Below are positions 17,385 through 24,844 of a stretch of 64,000 bases of DNA, piece by piece. A model generated the notes under the pieces. That model did no database searches and had not been told where the DNA came from. It saw only the letters and a program-made list of their open reading frames with translations. Made by a program: the position numbers and the translations under genes. The first letter of the stretch is position 1, and each line of letters starts with the position of its first letter. The DNA is from JAJDYQ01 sp942491945. GTDB taxonomy: Bacteria > Pseudomonadota > Gammaproteobacteria > JAJDYQ01. The DNA is taken from assembly GCA_942491945.1 (NCBI GenBank), contig CALODD010000116.1, forward strand, positions 41,928-105,927, in the 5' to 3' direction.

Positions 17385-17657
17385 ATGGACTGGAAAATAT
17401 TTATTACAATTTTCGCATCAGTATTTATAGCGGAGCTAGGAGATAAAACCCAACTAGCAACCATGTTATTTGCTACTGACAAAGATGTAAGCAAATACAC
17501 TGTTTTTTTTGCTGCATCTGCTGCTTTAATCGTTGCATCGGCACTAGGTGTGTTAGCCGGAAGCCTTTTTTCTGAATACATTAATGAGAAATATTTGCAT
17601 TACATCGCGGGTCTTGGTTTTATCATGATAGGTGCTTTTACTTTATACAATGCCTAG
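17385..17657 (+). CDS. Half-size GDT1/UPF0016 family cation transporter
   Basis: 90 aa, three transmembrane helices, with the signature ELGDKTQLATM at residues ~17-27. The UPF0016/GDT1 (TMEM165) family exports Mn2+ or exchanges Ca2+ for H+. Full-size members have two such halves, each with E-x-G-D-(K/R)-(T/S). Short bacterial versions act as homodimers, or as heterodimers from adjacent genes. Only one half-size gene is present here. It is a cassette flanked by attC-like sites on both sides. Confidence 0.85.
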   Translation: MDWKIFITIFASVFIAELGDKTQLATMLFATDKDVSKYTVFFAASAALIVASALGVLAGSLFSEYINEKYLHYIAGLGFIMIGAFTLYNA

Positions 17658-17669
17658 ATAATATAAAAA

Positions 17670-17732
17670 GGCAACTAAGATCCCCCTTAAAAAGCACCCT
17701 GGACGCCGCGCACTTTTTTAGAACGTTATGCC
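17670..17732 (+). mobile_element. attC site after the GDT1 gene
   Basis: GGCAAC (17670-17675) and GTTATGCC (17725-17732) are complementary outer boxes with a two-base insertion on one side. TTAAAAAGCACC pairs with GCACTTTTTTAG inside. Length is 63 bases. Confidence 0.62.
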
Positions 17733-17759
17733 GACATTAAGCAGTAGAGGATTTCCGAG

Positions 17760-18080
17760 ATGAAACTAGGTTTAGTTATTTATTCAAACGATCCTGAAAC
17801 AGTATGGAATGCGTTTAGACTGGGAATATTTTCTTTAAAAAAAGAAGATCAAGTGAAAGTATTTTTATTAGCAAAAGGGGTCGAATGTGAGTCTTTGGAC
17901 ACTGATAAATTTAACGTTACAAATGAAATGAGTGAATATATTCGATCAGGCGGAGAAATACTCGCTTGCGGTACGTGCCTCAAAATCAGGCAATCTGAAG
18001 GTTCTGATATATGTCCCTTATCAACAATGGCTGATTTATACGAAGTTATTCAGGTATCTGACAAGCTGTTAACATTTTAA
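17760..18080 (+). CDS. DsrE/DsrF-like family protein
   Basis: 106 aa, a small alpha/beta protein with VIYSNDPETVWNAFRL near the N-terminus, a hydrophobic strand VKVFLLAKGVE, and the Cys-containing ACGTCLKIR near residue 70, as in DsrE/F-like sulfur-relay and related proteins. In these proteins the conserved Cys can carry sulfane sulfur. A role in sulfur transfer is a family inference. After the stop, GCATAACAACG resembles an attC left box, but no matching right box is seen, so the site may be truncated. Confidence 0.75.
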   Translation: MKLGLVIYSNDPETVWNAFRLGIFSLKKEDQVKVFLLAKGVECESLDTDKFNVTNEMSEYIRSGGEILACGTCLKIRQSEGSDICPLSTMADLYEVIQVSDKLLTF

Positions 18081-18135
18081 GCATAACAACGCACTTGCCT
18101 TTGTGAGCGCTTCTATTGGTAAACTCGCTACTAAT

Positions 18136-18161
18136 CTCAGAACAATATTTTGTTCTTTTGA
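18136..18161. repeat. Perfect inverted repeat
   Basis: AGAACAA and TTGTTCT are perfect seven-base arms around TATT, extended by CTC and GAG with a bulge, followed by no gene end. It lies between the DsrE-like gene and the carbonic anhydrase pseudogene. It may be a remnant of an attC arm or a hairpin terminator for dsrE. Confidence 0.35.
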
Positions 18162-18211
18162 GGAATGCTTAGGATCATTTGGCCTGGTGGTGATCTGAAG
18201 AAAGCAACGAC

Positions 18212-18757
18212 ATGAATAATTAAAGATTGAAATCATTAAAACATTTACTAGATACCAACCTGGTTTGGGCTGAATCAGCTAAGTAAAAAGACCCGAAATT
18301 TTTCACGCGACTATCAACTTAGAACCTGGCGAGGTGTTTGTACATCGTAACATTGCAAATGTTGTAGTGCATACATATCTGAATTGCCTTTCAGTAATAC
18401 AGTTTGCTGGTGAAATCCTAAAAGTTAAACATATTATACTTTGTGGTCATATGGCTGTGGTGGTATCAAAGCCGCATTGGAAAACCAGGAGCATGGTCTG
18501 ATAGATAACTGGTTACGAGACGTAAAAGATGTTATTCGCTTCAATGCGCGATTGTTTGAAGGGTTTGAACATGACAGGAAACTGGGTTTGCTTTGTGAGT
18601 TCAATGTAAAAGAGCAAGTTAAAAATATATGCAATACTACTGTTGTCAAGAATGTCTGGAAACAGGGAAAGACCTTACTGTACACGGCTGCATCTACAGT
18701 ATTGAAAATGGTGTTCTAAAAGATTTAGATACCGGCTTTACGTCAGAAGACATATAA
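18212..18757 (+). pseudogene. Beta-carbonic anhydrase, decayed
   Basis: Family residues can be followed across several frames: KHLLDTNLVWAESAK then an in-frame stop, KDPKFFTRLST, then a deletion of about 20 codons that removes the CxDxR zinc motif. EPGEVFVHRNIANVVVHT and ILKVKHIILCGH follow, then a one-base loss before YGCGGIKAALEN, and another shift before VHGCIYSIENGVLKDL, with TAA at 18755-18757. Beta-CAs interconvert CO2 and bicarbonate; this copy has lost a zinc ligand and cannot work. It is of a different subtype from the intact gene at 32370. It lies in the cassette region and is probably a dead cassette. Confidence 0.85.
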
Positions 18758-18826
18758 AATATCGCTTTATCAGAATGTACTTCTGCTACGCTTCAGAGAG
18801 CCGGGAAGTCAGATTGTTATTCCAAT

Positions 18827-19420
18827 ATGCGGAGAAAAGATGTGGACTTTTATAACGATCCTTTAAAAGTCGATGAATATGAAAAAATCTGCGAAGGGTA
18901 CGACGGCACAGAACTATATAAAGTGTTAGATCAGTATCTTGCGGAACAATCTACCTTGCTAGAAATAGGTAGCGGTCCTGGTAATGATATTAATTATTTG
19001 CTTAAGAAATACTTAGTTACGGGTTCAGATTTATCCGATGAATTTCTTGCTAGATGTAAAAAAAGATTTCCAGGTATACCTTTCGTACAGTTAGATGCGG
19101 TATCAATCAATATAGATAAAAAATTTGATTGTGTGTATTCAAATAAGGTGTTGCATCACTTGACTATAGAGCAATTAGAAAAGTCATTTAAACGACAACA
19201 AAAAGTGATTCAAGAAAATGGCATATTTGCACATACATTTTGGTTAGGAGATAAAGAATTTACAATGGAGGGTATGTTGTTCATGTTTCATGATCGAGAA
19301 CGGTTAATCAGCCTGGTTGCTAAATATTTTACGATTCTCGATACCCATGACTATGAAGAATTCGAAGAAGGTGACTCAATTTTTGTTATCGCTCAAAACT
19401 GTGCGGAAAATTACGGCTAA
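18827..19420 (+). CDS. Class I SAM-dependent methyltransferase
   Basis: 197 aa. Residues ~45-55, LLEIGSGPGNDINYLL, form the glycine-rich SAM loop (motif I); VTGSDLSDEFLARCKKRF gives the acidic end of strand 2; FDCVYSNKVLHHLT is motif IV. The C-terminal half has the usual sheet and ends with SIFVIAQN. The methyl acceptor cannot be told. The gene ends directly before an attC-like site, and it starts 70 bases after the dead carbonic anhydrase. Confidence 0.82.
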   Translation: MRRKDVDFYNDPLKVDEYEKICEGYDGTELYKVLDQYLAEQSTLLEIGSGPGNDINYLLKKYLVTGSDLSDEFLARCKKRFPGIPFVQLDAVSINIDKKFDCVYSNKVLHHLTIEQLEKSFKRQQKVIQENGIFAHTFWLGDKEFTMEGMLFMFHDRERLISLVAKYFTILDTHDYEEFEEGDSIFVIAQNCAENYG

Positions 19421-19422
19421 TA

Positions 19423-19474
19423 ATCTACATCAGCGGATGGGGCTATAACATGCTGATGGACCGGGGCGTTAGAT
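19423..19474 (+). mobile_element. attC site overlapping the next start codon
   Basis: The right box GTTAGAT (19468-19474) fits the consensus GTTRRRY except at one base; the left box ATCTACA (19423-19429) is its imperfect complement. CATCAGC and GCTGATG are perfect inner boxes. The next gene's ATG (19473) starts inside the right box. Confidence 0.6.
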
Positions 19475-19712
19475 GTCGACGGTATTGATTAAATCTATAT
19501 GTTTAATATTAGGAACTTACACAACATTGATTCTTATTGGAATAATTCCTGTAATTATTTTCTGGATAATAAGTATTATTCTTTTTATAGTTTCCCGGCT
19601 CTCAAATAAAATTAAATTATTCTCAGAATGGTCGTTACTCCAGTTCTTATTAACATTAAGTGTTGCCCTGGGAATACCATATTTACTTTTGTTAGCAAGT
19701 CCCGGATTCTGA
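19473..19712 (+). CDS. Small two-helix membrane protein in a cassette
   Basis: 79 aa, with hydrophobic segments at ~8-42 and ~55-75, separated by a basic loop (SRLSNKIKLFSEWS). No family is recognised. The ATG overlaps the attC right box, and there is no room for a Shine-Dalgarno within the cassette itself, so translation would depend on a sequence from the neighbouring cassette (GGGGCG upstream) or on leaderless initiation. The stop is followed by GGCTAACAATTAAAC, which looks like another attC left box without a clear partner. Confidence 0.5.
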   Translation: MSTVLIKSICLILGTYTTLILIGIIPVIIFWIISIILFIVSRLSNKIKLFSEWSLLQFLLTLSVALGIPYLLLLASPGF

Positions 19713-19839
19713 AAGTAGGCTAACAATTAAACAAACCACGCAGAAATAAGTGAGTGAAAAATGATATTTAATTCTATTACCATCACCCAGGAAGACGAAC
19801 TCACAGATCATCAGCAATTGCATTAAGGGCAGGCTAGTA

Positions 19840-20259
19840 ATGAATCTATTCGTATACGGCACATTAATGGATGCAGACATCATGGGTCGAGTTACAGGCT
19901 CTGCATACCAGTCTCAGGAAGCTACTCTTCAAGAGTATAGTCGCAGGACTGTGCGCGGAGAGGTCTATCCCGCGATAATTAAGCAGTGTGGGTGTTCCGT
20001 AGATGGAGTTGTTTATTTCAATATTTCGCTGGTTGATATTGAACGTCTCGACAAGTTTGAAGGGTCTCTTTACGAAAGAATTGAGGTAGAAGTGATTTTC
20101 AATAATGGTGAGCGAGTGAGCTCACAGACTTACGTCATATCGACAAAATCTGCTCATCAACTGTCTAATGACAACTGGAGTTATGATAACTTTCTGGCTA
20201 AACACAAGAATCAATTTCAAAATGGCTACTATGGGTACGATGAGCTGGAGTCAAGCTGA
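19840..20259 (+). CDS. Gamma-glutamylcyclotransferase (AIG2-like) family protein
   Basis: 139 aa. The N-terminal FVYGTLMDADIM is the glycine loop that binds the gamma-glutamyl group, and LDKFEGSLYERIEVEV holds the catalytic Glu of the GGCT fold. Such enzymes release 5-oxoproline from gamma-glutamyl amines or peptides. The exact substrate is unknown. No attC-like site was seen after it, so this gene may mark the edge of the array. Confidence 0.82.
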   Translation: MNLFVYGTLMDADIMGRVTGSAYQSQEATLQEYSRRTVRGEVYPAIIKQCGCSVDGVVYFNISLVDIERLDKFEGSLYERIEVEVIFNNGERVSSQTYVISTKSAHQLSNDNWSYDNFLAKHKNQFQNGYYGYDELESS

Positions 20260-20372
20260 TGAATCACTGTATTCACTCAGCACGAGGAAACCGGGAGACT
20301 GCAAACACGGTGAGACGGGAGCCAAACTATGTCTATATGGATAACAGTAATAATTAACTAAAAGGAGAGCTG

Positions 20373-20693
20373 ATGTCACAGTTCACAGATGTAACCGTTA
20401 TTAAAGAGGCCAGTATTTATTTTGATGGTAAAGTTACCAGCCGGACTGTTTTGTTTGCGGATGGGTCTCGTAAAACACTCGGGATAATGATGCCAGGAGA
20501 ATACCAGTTTAATACTGATGAGAAAGAGATTATGGAAATCATTTCTGGTGAGCTTGATGTATTAATAGCCGATTCAGAAGGATGGAAAGTGATCAGGGGT
20601 GGAGATGTGTTTGAAGTTCCTGCCAGGTCGCAATTCAGTCTAAACGTCAAAAGCCTCACTGATTACTGCTGTTCTTACATTATTAATGACTAG
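20373..20693 (+). CDS. ppnP: Pyrimidine/purine nucleoside phosphorylase PpnP
   Basis: 106 aa, full family length (E. coli YaiE is 94 aa). It is a single cupin barrel: SRTVLFADGSRKTLGIMMPG, EYQFNTDEKEIMEIISGELDV and the C-terminal FEVPARSQFSLNV are typical. PpnP splits nucleosides with phosphate to the base and ribose 1-phosphate. A strong AAAGGAG lies 7 bases before the ATG. Confidence 0.9.
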   Translation: MSQFTDVTVIKEASIYFDGKVTSRTVLFADGSRKTLGIMMPGEYQFNTDEKEIMEIISGELDVLIADSEGWKVIRGGDVFEVPARSQFSLNVKSLTDYCCSYIIND

Positions 20694-20918
20694 AAACTTT
20701 CAGCTGGTGCCAGAATTAAAGGCTCAATGCAACGATAACTGAACGATATATAGGATCAATAGCCGCAGTTTGCCAGGCATCTGTTCAATATTCTGGCTTG
20801 GCATTAAACACGTATTTTGAAGAAAGAACAAAAGGAGTCATGCAATTCATTTCAGTTGGCAGGTAGCATGTAACAAGTTGTCTTAATATCTAACTGTATA
20901 TCATCAAAGGAGAAAATC

Positions 20919-21290
20919 ACGGAACTCGGTGCCTTTTCAGTCAGCCTGGCGGTCAAAAACATTGATGCTTCAAGGGCTTTCTATGAAAAATTCGGCTTCA
21001 AGGTGATTGCTGGAGATGCTTCACAGAACTGGCTAATTCTAAGAAACAACAATCATACAATCGGCCTCTTTCAGGACATGCTTGATAAAAACACCCTGAC
21101 TTTTAATCCTGGCTGGGATGACAATGCAATGCCTGTTGATACTTTCACTGATGTCCGTGATCTACAACGACAGTTAAAATCTCTAGGGGTGGTACTGTTG
21201 GTGGAAGCAGATGAGGAAAGTAGCGGGCCGGCAAGTTTTATCGCAATTGACCCCGACGGTAATCCAGTTCTTGTCGATCAGCATGTATAG
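20919..21290 (+). CDS. VOC/glyoxalase family protein with ACG at the start position
   Basis: About 123 aa. It is a single-domain vicinal oxygen chelate protein: AFSVSLAVKNIDASRAFYEKFGF is the first beta-alpha-beta unit, and DPDGNPVLVDQ ends the second. An ideal ribosome site, AAAGGAG, stands 7 bases before ACG (20919-20921), where the family's ATG should be (frame then reads ELGAFSVSLAV). No ATG, GTG or TTG occurs in frame until codon 29 (GTG at 21003), which would remove the first strand and helix. So the start codon is either mutated, a sequencing error or, less likely, a weak ACG start. Confidence 0.75.
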   Translation, partial: TELGAFSVSLAVKNIDASRAFYEKFGFKVIAGDASQNWLILRNNNHTIGLFQDMLDKNTLTFNPGWDDNAMPVDTFTDVRDLQRQLKSLGVVLLVEADEESSGPASFIAIDPDGNPVLVDQHV

Positions 21291-21389
21291 TTCAGGAATT
21301 CATACTTCTGGGTCAGACGGCAGTTCCGCTATTTTTTATTATAGAAGGTTTGCCTGATGGTAAGTTTTATTGAGGATATAGGAGAACAA

Positions 21390-21812
21390 ATGAGTGATAT
21401 TGACGTGCCAAACACGGCAACTGGTGTACAGCTAGTAAATGATATTGCAGATGTGCCTGCGGCAGATGCTCCTAATTCCCAGCTTACTATTGCAGGCGAT
21501 ACAGTTTATCTTTCTGGCCAGTTGCCGATTGATCCTACAACAGGATATTTAATTGGCGGCACGATCGAAGAGCAAACTGAGCAGGTATTTAATAACATCG
21601 AAGCAGTGTTAAAAGGTGTGAACCTGGGATTAACTGATATTGCCCGCCTCAGTGTGTATCTTACTGACATGAGTACATTTGACAATATGAACGCCGTTTA
21701 TGCGAAAAGGCTCGGTGAACATAAGCCATCTCGAGAAACCATTGGAATTACTGCACTTGCATTAGGTGCAGCCATAGAAATAACTGTTACAGCCTATAAA
21801 AGTAAAGATTAA
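21390..21812 (+). CDS. RidA (YjgF/YER057c/UK114) family protein
   Basis: 140 aa from the ATG at 21390, which has AGGAG 6 bases upstream; the ATG at 21357 lacks one. VYLSGQLPIDPTTG and the C-terminal PSRETIGITALALGAAIEI are RidA hallmarks; the Arg of PSRETIG matches the residue that holds the imine substrate's carboxylate. RidA proteins hydrolyse reactive enamines/imines to keto acids and ammonia. Residues upstream (IADVPAADAPNSQ) vary from the usual APxPxGPYSQ, so the substrate may differ. Confidence 0.85.
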   Translation: MSDIDVPNTATGVQLVNDIADVPAADAPNSQLTIAGDTVYLSGQLPIDPTTGYLIGGTIEEQTEQVFNNIEAVLKGVNLGLTDIARLSVYLTDMSTFDNMNAVYAKRLGEHKPSRETIGITALALGAAIEITVTAYKSKD

Positions 21813-21905
21813 TGGTCCTGGCACATCAGGATTAGACGATGGCTTCATTGTCTAATTCGACAGCAATAATAATTATATTTTGACAAACTATTTGAAGGTG
21901 AACGT

Positions 21906-22304
21906 ATGCCACACTTACAATTTGAAATAAATAAGGCACTAACAGACCCTGAAAAGATTGCTTTATCCGAGCAGGTGCGGCTGATATTTTCCGATGTTAT
22001 GGATACAGGAATCGACCATATTAGTATTTCCATTCGTGAATTCGGAATCCATAATTTGTCACTCGGTCGCGTCAAGCAACCAGAAAAAGGAATAGTTCTG
22101 GTGAATGCGGATATCAGGGAGGGTCGGACACTGCAGCAACGGAGAGCCCTGACCATTGAGTTCATGGAACTCATTAACACATCTTTAAATATTCCCAAAC
22201 AACATATCTACATCACTCTCACTGAGCATAAGGGGGAGGATTTTCATCTGATTGAAAGGTATCTGACAAGTTGGAAGAAGGGTGAAGATCCACTTGCCAA
22301 TTAA
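21906..22304 (+). CDS. Tautomerase superfamily protein
   Basis: 132 aa starting MPHLQFEINKALTD. Pro2, which becomes the N-terminal catalytic proline after Met removal, is present, and the repeated beta-alpha-beta layout (LIFSDVMDTGIDHISIS, then MELINTSLNIPKQHIYITL) matches the MIF/CHMI group, such as 5-carboxymethyl-2-hydroxymuconate isomerase. It has a ribosome-site GAAGGTG 7 bases upstream. The substrate is unknown. Confidence 0.75.
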   Translation: MPHLQFEINKALTDPEKIALSEQVRLIFSDVMDTGIDHISISIREFGIHNLSLGRVKQPEKGIVLVNADIREGRTLQQRRALTIEFMELINTSLNIPKQHIYITLTEHKGEDFHLIERYLTSWKKGEDPLAN

Positions 22305-22414
22305 GCAGGTGGTTGCATCAGCTTACAAAATTGCAATTACAAAGCATCCGCCAGGGCAGAGAAAATTTAGCAGTGCCAGGCATTATTCAGACTAAGTATA
22401 AAAAAGGATTCTAC

Positions 22415-22768
22415 ATGCAAGCATACAGAGGAAGCTGTCATTGCGGAGCAATATCATTCTCTTTTGATCACGAATCAATTGATAAAGGATTAAGGTGTAA
22501 TTGCTCTATCTGCCGACGCAAAGGTGCTGTTATGTCAGCGTTTACTATTCAACCTGAAGCATTCAGTTATCAAGCAGAGAATGGCATGCTGGGTCTCTAT
22601 CAGTTTGATACAAATATAGCGAAACATTATTTTTGTAAGAATTGCGGTATTTATCCATTTCATCAGACATTGAGAAAACCGGGTCAGTATCGCGTTAATC
22701 TTGGCTGCATTGATGAAGTTGATACAACTGCAATCAGCATAGAGTTATTTGATGGGAAATCTATTTAG
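22415..22768 (+). CDS. GFA-family zinc protein
   Basis: 117 aa from the ATG at 22415, which has AAAAAGGA upstream. Zinc ligands occur in the family order: GSCHCGAI, CNCSICRRKG and FCKNCGIYPFH (CxC, CxxC, CxxC). GFA-fold proteins (glutathione-dependent formaldehyde-activating family) bind two zincs; most small ones have no known substrate. The upstream in-frame ATG at 22313 would add 34 residues without homology. Confidence 0.85.
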   Translation: MQAYRGSCHCGAISFSFDHESIDKGLRCNCSICRRKGAVMSAFTIQPEAFSYQAENGMLGLYQFDTNIAKHYFCKNCGIYPFHQTLRKPGQYRVNLGCIDEVDTTAISIELFDGKSI

Positions 22769-22958
22769 TGAATATCGAATAGTAAAATATCGGGTTCTGC
22801 GTCATGGCAATAAATGGGCCCTAATTTCATTAGATTATGAAAATGAATATGAGAATTATATATATCAATCATTGGCATATGCGAAGAGCAAAAGATAAAC
22901 CAGCATCTTCAAAAAATAACTGGATCTAAAGATAATATATTTGAAAGGAGACACATAG

Positions 22959-23276
22959 ATGGCGCAATACATTATTGCTTACCTGGGTGGCAATCAGCCA
23001 TCTAGCGCAGAGGAAGGCAAGCAGCATTTTGAAAAATATAAAGAATGGTTATCTTCATTAGGCGAGTCAGCAGTCAGCCCCGCTAATCCGCTTAAGAACA
23101 CGAGCACAGTTAATCCTGACGGCTCTGTTAGTAGCGGCAGCATATCATCTATGTCTGGATTCACTATTATAGAATCTGAAACTATAGAGAAGGCACTGGA
23201 GGTAGCAAAAGCTTGCCCCTTTCTTGAAATTGGCGGTTCACTCGAAGTGTCAGAATTGATGCAGATGCCTGGTTAA
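22959..23276 (+). CDS. YCII-related domain protein
   Basis: 105 aa. The pattern EEGKQHFEKYKEWLSSLGESAV, then GFTIIESETIEKALEVAKACPFL and a final EVSELMQM is typical of the YCII/YciI-like (dimeric alpha-beta barrel) family, often annotated as DGPF/PhnB-like or YciI. A strong GAAAGGAG lies 9 bases upstream of the ATG. Function is unknown. Confidence 0.82.
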   Translation: MAQYIIAYLGGNQPSSAEEGKQHFEKYKEWLSSLGESAVSPANPLKNTSTVNPDGSVSSGSISSMSGFTIIESETIEKALEVAKACPFLEIGGSLEVSELMQMPG

Positions 23277-23471
23277 GATGAATATGAAAGCAAAACCGGA
23301 AAAGTATTCTGTTTATGTTAAATAATTTGTAGCTGGAAGAGACTGAATAATGACTCTGTATGAGTTAGTACGGTCAATTAATGGAAACAATATAATTTGT
23401 ATCTTTTTATATATGACGTTCAGTACTGGCCGCATTAAACAAGCCAAAGTATCACAATTTATGATCACTCG

Positions 23472-24761
23472 ATGAATAATCCAGGCTACCCTCCGCTGCG
23501 GCTTTCATGGCTGGTCTGGGGCCTGGGTGCGCTGTTCTACGTTATCGCGTTCTTTCAACGTGTCGCTCCGGCAGTCCTCACCACGGAGCTAATGTCTGAT
23601 TTTGCTCTTACCGCCACTACGCTGGGTAATTTATCCGCCTTTTATTTCTACAGTTATGTCGCCATGCAGGTTCCCACCGGGTTACTTGCAGACCACTGGG
23701 GCCCGAGACGGTTACTAACGCTGGGTGCTGCAGTCGCCGGACTGGGTACGCTAATGTTTGGCATGGCTCCAGATGCAGTGTGGGCAAATGCTGGCAGGTT
23801 GCTTATAGGAGGTTCGGTGGCTGTAGCCTTTGTCAGTATGCTTAAGCTGGCGAGCCACTGGATGCCTCCCCGGCAGTTCGCCCTGGCCTCAGGACTGGCA
23901 CTTTTTTGCGGCATCATCGGAGCTGTCTTTGCTGGAGTACCGCTGCGCCTGCTGGTCGATGCATTTGGATGGCGTCCGGTGATGATTGTTACGGCAGTAA
24001 TCACATTTACTATAGGAATAATTATATGGCTGCTGGTACGTGATGATCCTATAGATAAAGGCTATCTCAGCCATGCCGCAGACATTGATAACGAAGGTAT
24101 TAGTGCCAGTGGCAATGCTATGGCAGGAATCAAAGAAGTTTTGAGCTATCGGAATACATGGCTGCTTTATTTGATCCCGGGTGGTGTTGCTGGCAGCGCC
24201 ATCACATTTGCCGGGCTTTGGGGTGTTCCGTTTCTTGCCAGTCATTACGGTTTGGAAAAAACGGCAGCGGCAGCAGTCTGTTCGACACTATTGATATCCT
24301 GGGCGGTTGGTGGCCCGGTGTTCGGCTGGCTGTCTGATCACCTGGGTCATCGCAAACCACTTTATGCACTTGGCTGTGTCATATTGCTCTGCGGCTGGAG
24401 TATTATACTTCTGGTGCCCGACTTGCCCGTTCCTTTACTGGTAGCTTTATTAATCGTGGTCGGTTTTGCATCAGGTAATATGATTATTGGATTTGCCTAT
24501 GCAAAAGAATCAGTACCTGCGCATCTTTCAGGTACCGTCTCAGGGGTTATTAATATGGGCGTAATGATGGGTCCGATGTTATTGCAACCAGCCGTTGGCT
24601 GGATGCTGGATCGTGCGTGGGATGGAGATACCATGGATGGTGTGCGAATCTACAGCCTCGAAGCATACCGAGATGGTTTTTTGCTCATGCTTGCCTGGCT
24701 GGCGTTGGCAATGTTACTCGTTTTGTTCACACGAGAAACGGATTGCAATCAGTTTAAATAG
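23472..24761 (+). CDS. MFS transporter
   Basis: 429 aa with 12 likely transmembrane helices. The loop 2-3 motif GLLADHWGPRRLL and its C-terminal counterpart GWLSDHLGHRKPL are the major facilitator signatures, and a charged loop separates helices 6 and 7. SGTVSGVINMGVMMGPMLLQP near helix 11 recalls the anion:cation symporter-like and NarK-like groups. The substrate cannot be inferred. It is the first of a run of + strand genes typical of chromosomal context. Confidence 0.85.
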   Translation: MNNPGYPPLRLSWLVWGLGALFYVIAFFQRVAPAVLTTELMSDFALTATTLGNLSAFYFYSYVAMQVPTGLLADHWGPRRLLTLGAAVAGLGTLMFGMAPDAVWANAGRLLIGGSVAVAFVSMLKLASHWMPPRQFALASGLALFCGIIGAVFAGVPLRLLVDAFGWRPVMIVTAVITFTIGIIIWLLVRDDPIDKGYLSHAADIDNEGISASGNAMAGIKEVLSYRNTWLLYLIPGGVAGSAITFAGLWGVPFLASHYGLEKTAAAAVCSTLLISWAVGGPVFGWLSDHLGHRKPLYALGCVILLCGWSIILLVPDLPVPLLVALLIVVGFASGNMIIGFAYAKESVPAHLSGTVSGVINMGVMMGPMLLQPAVGWMLDRAWDGDTMDGVRIYSLEAYRDGFLLMLAWLALAMLLVLFTRETDCNQFK

Positions 24762-24844
24762 CTACCGAGATAATTCATATCTCACCATGCAGGGTAGAAT
24801 ACCCCGCGGTTGCATAAAATGCTAAATATAATCAGGAGAGACTC

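Larger units (their letters stand above)
183..19474 (+). mobile_element. Probable integron gene-cassette array (integrase not in window)
   Basis: Short, unrelated, mostly + strand genes alternate with about fourteen imperfect palindromes of roughly 45-127 bases, each with an AAC-ending box on the left, two inner complementary boxes and a GTT-starting box on the right. This is the layout of attC sites in chromosomal integrons. Gene content (single-gene units, many hypothetical, varied base composition, several decayed) fits. No tyrosine recombinase resembling IntI and no attI were found. The array may begin upstream of base 1. The end is placed at the last good site near 19.47 kb. Individual sites are listed separately with their own confidence. 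Confidence 0.7.

Noticed and set aside
19717..19830. A further attC after the small membrane gene
   Set aside because: A good left box (GGCTAAC) is present but no matching right box within 150 bases; kept only as a note in the gene entry.
1..20000. IntI-type tyrosine recombinase
   Set aside because: I looked for it to support the integron call and found no frame with recombinase motifs, so the integrase is not claimed inside the window.
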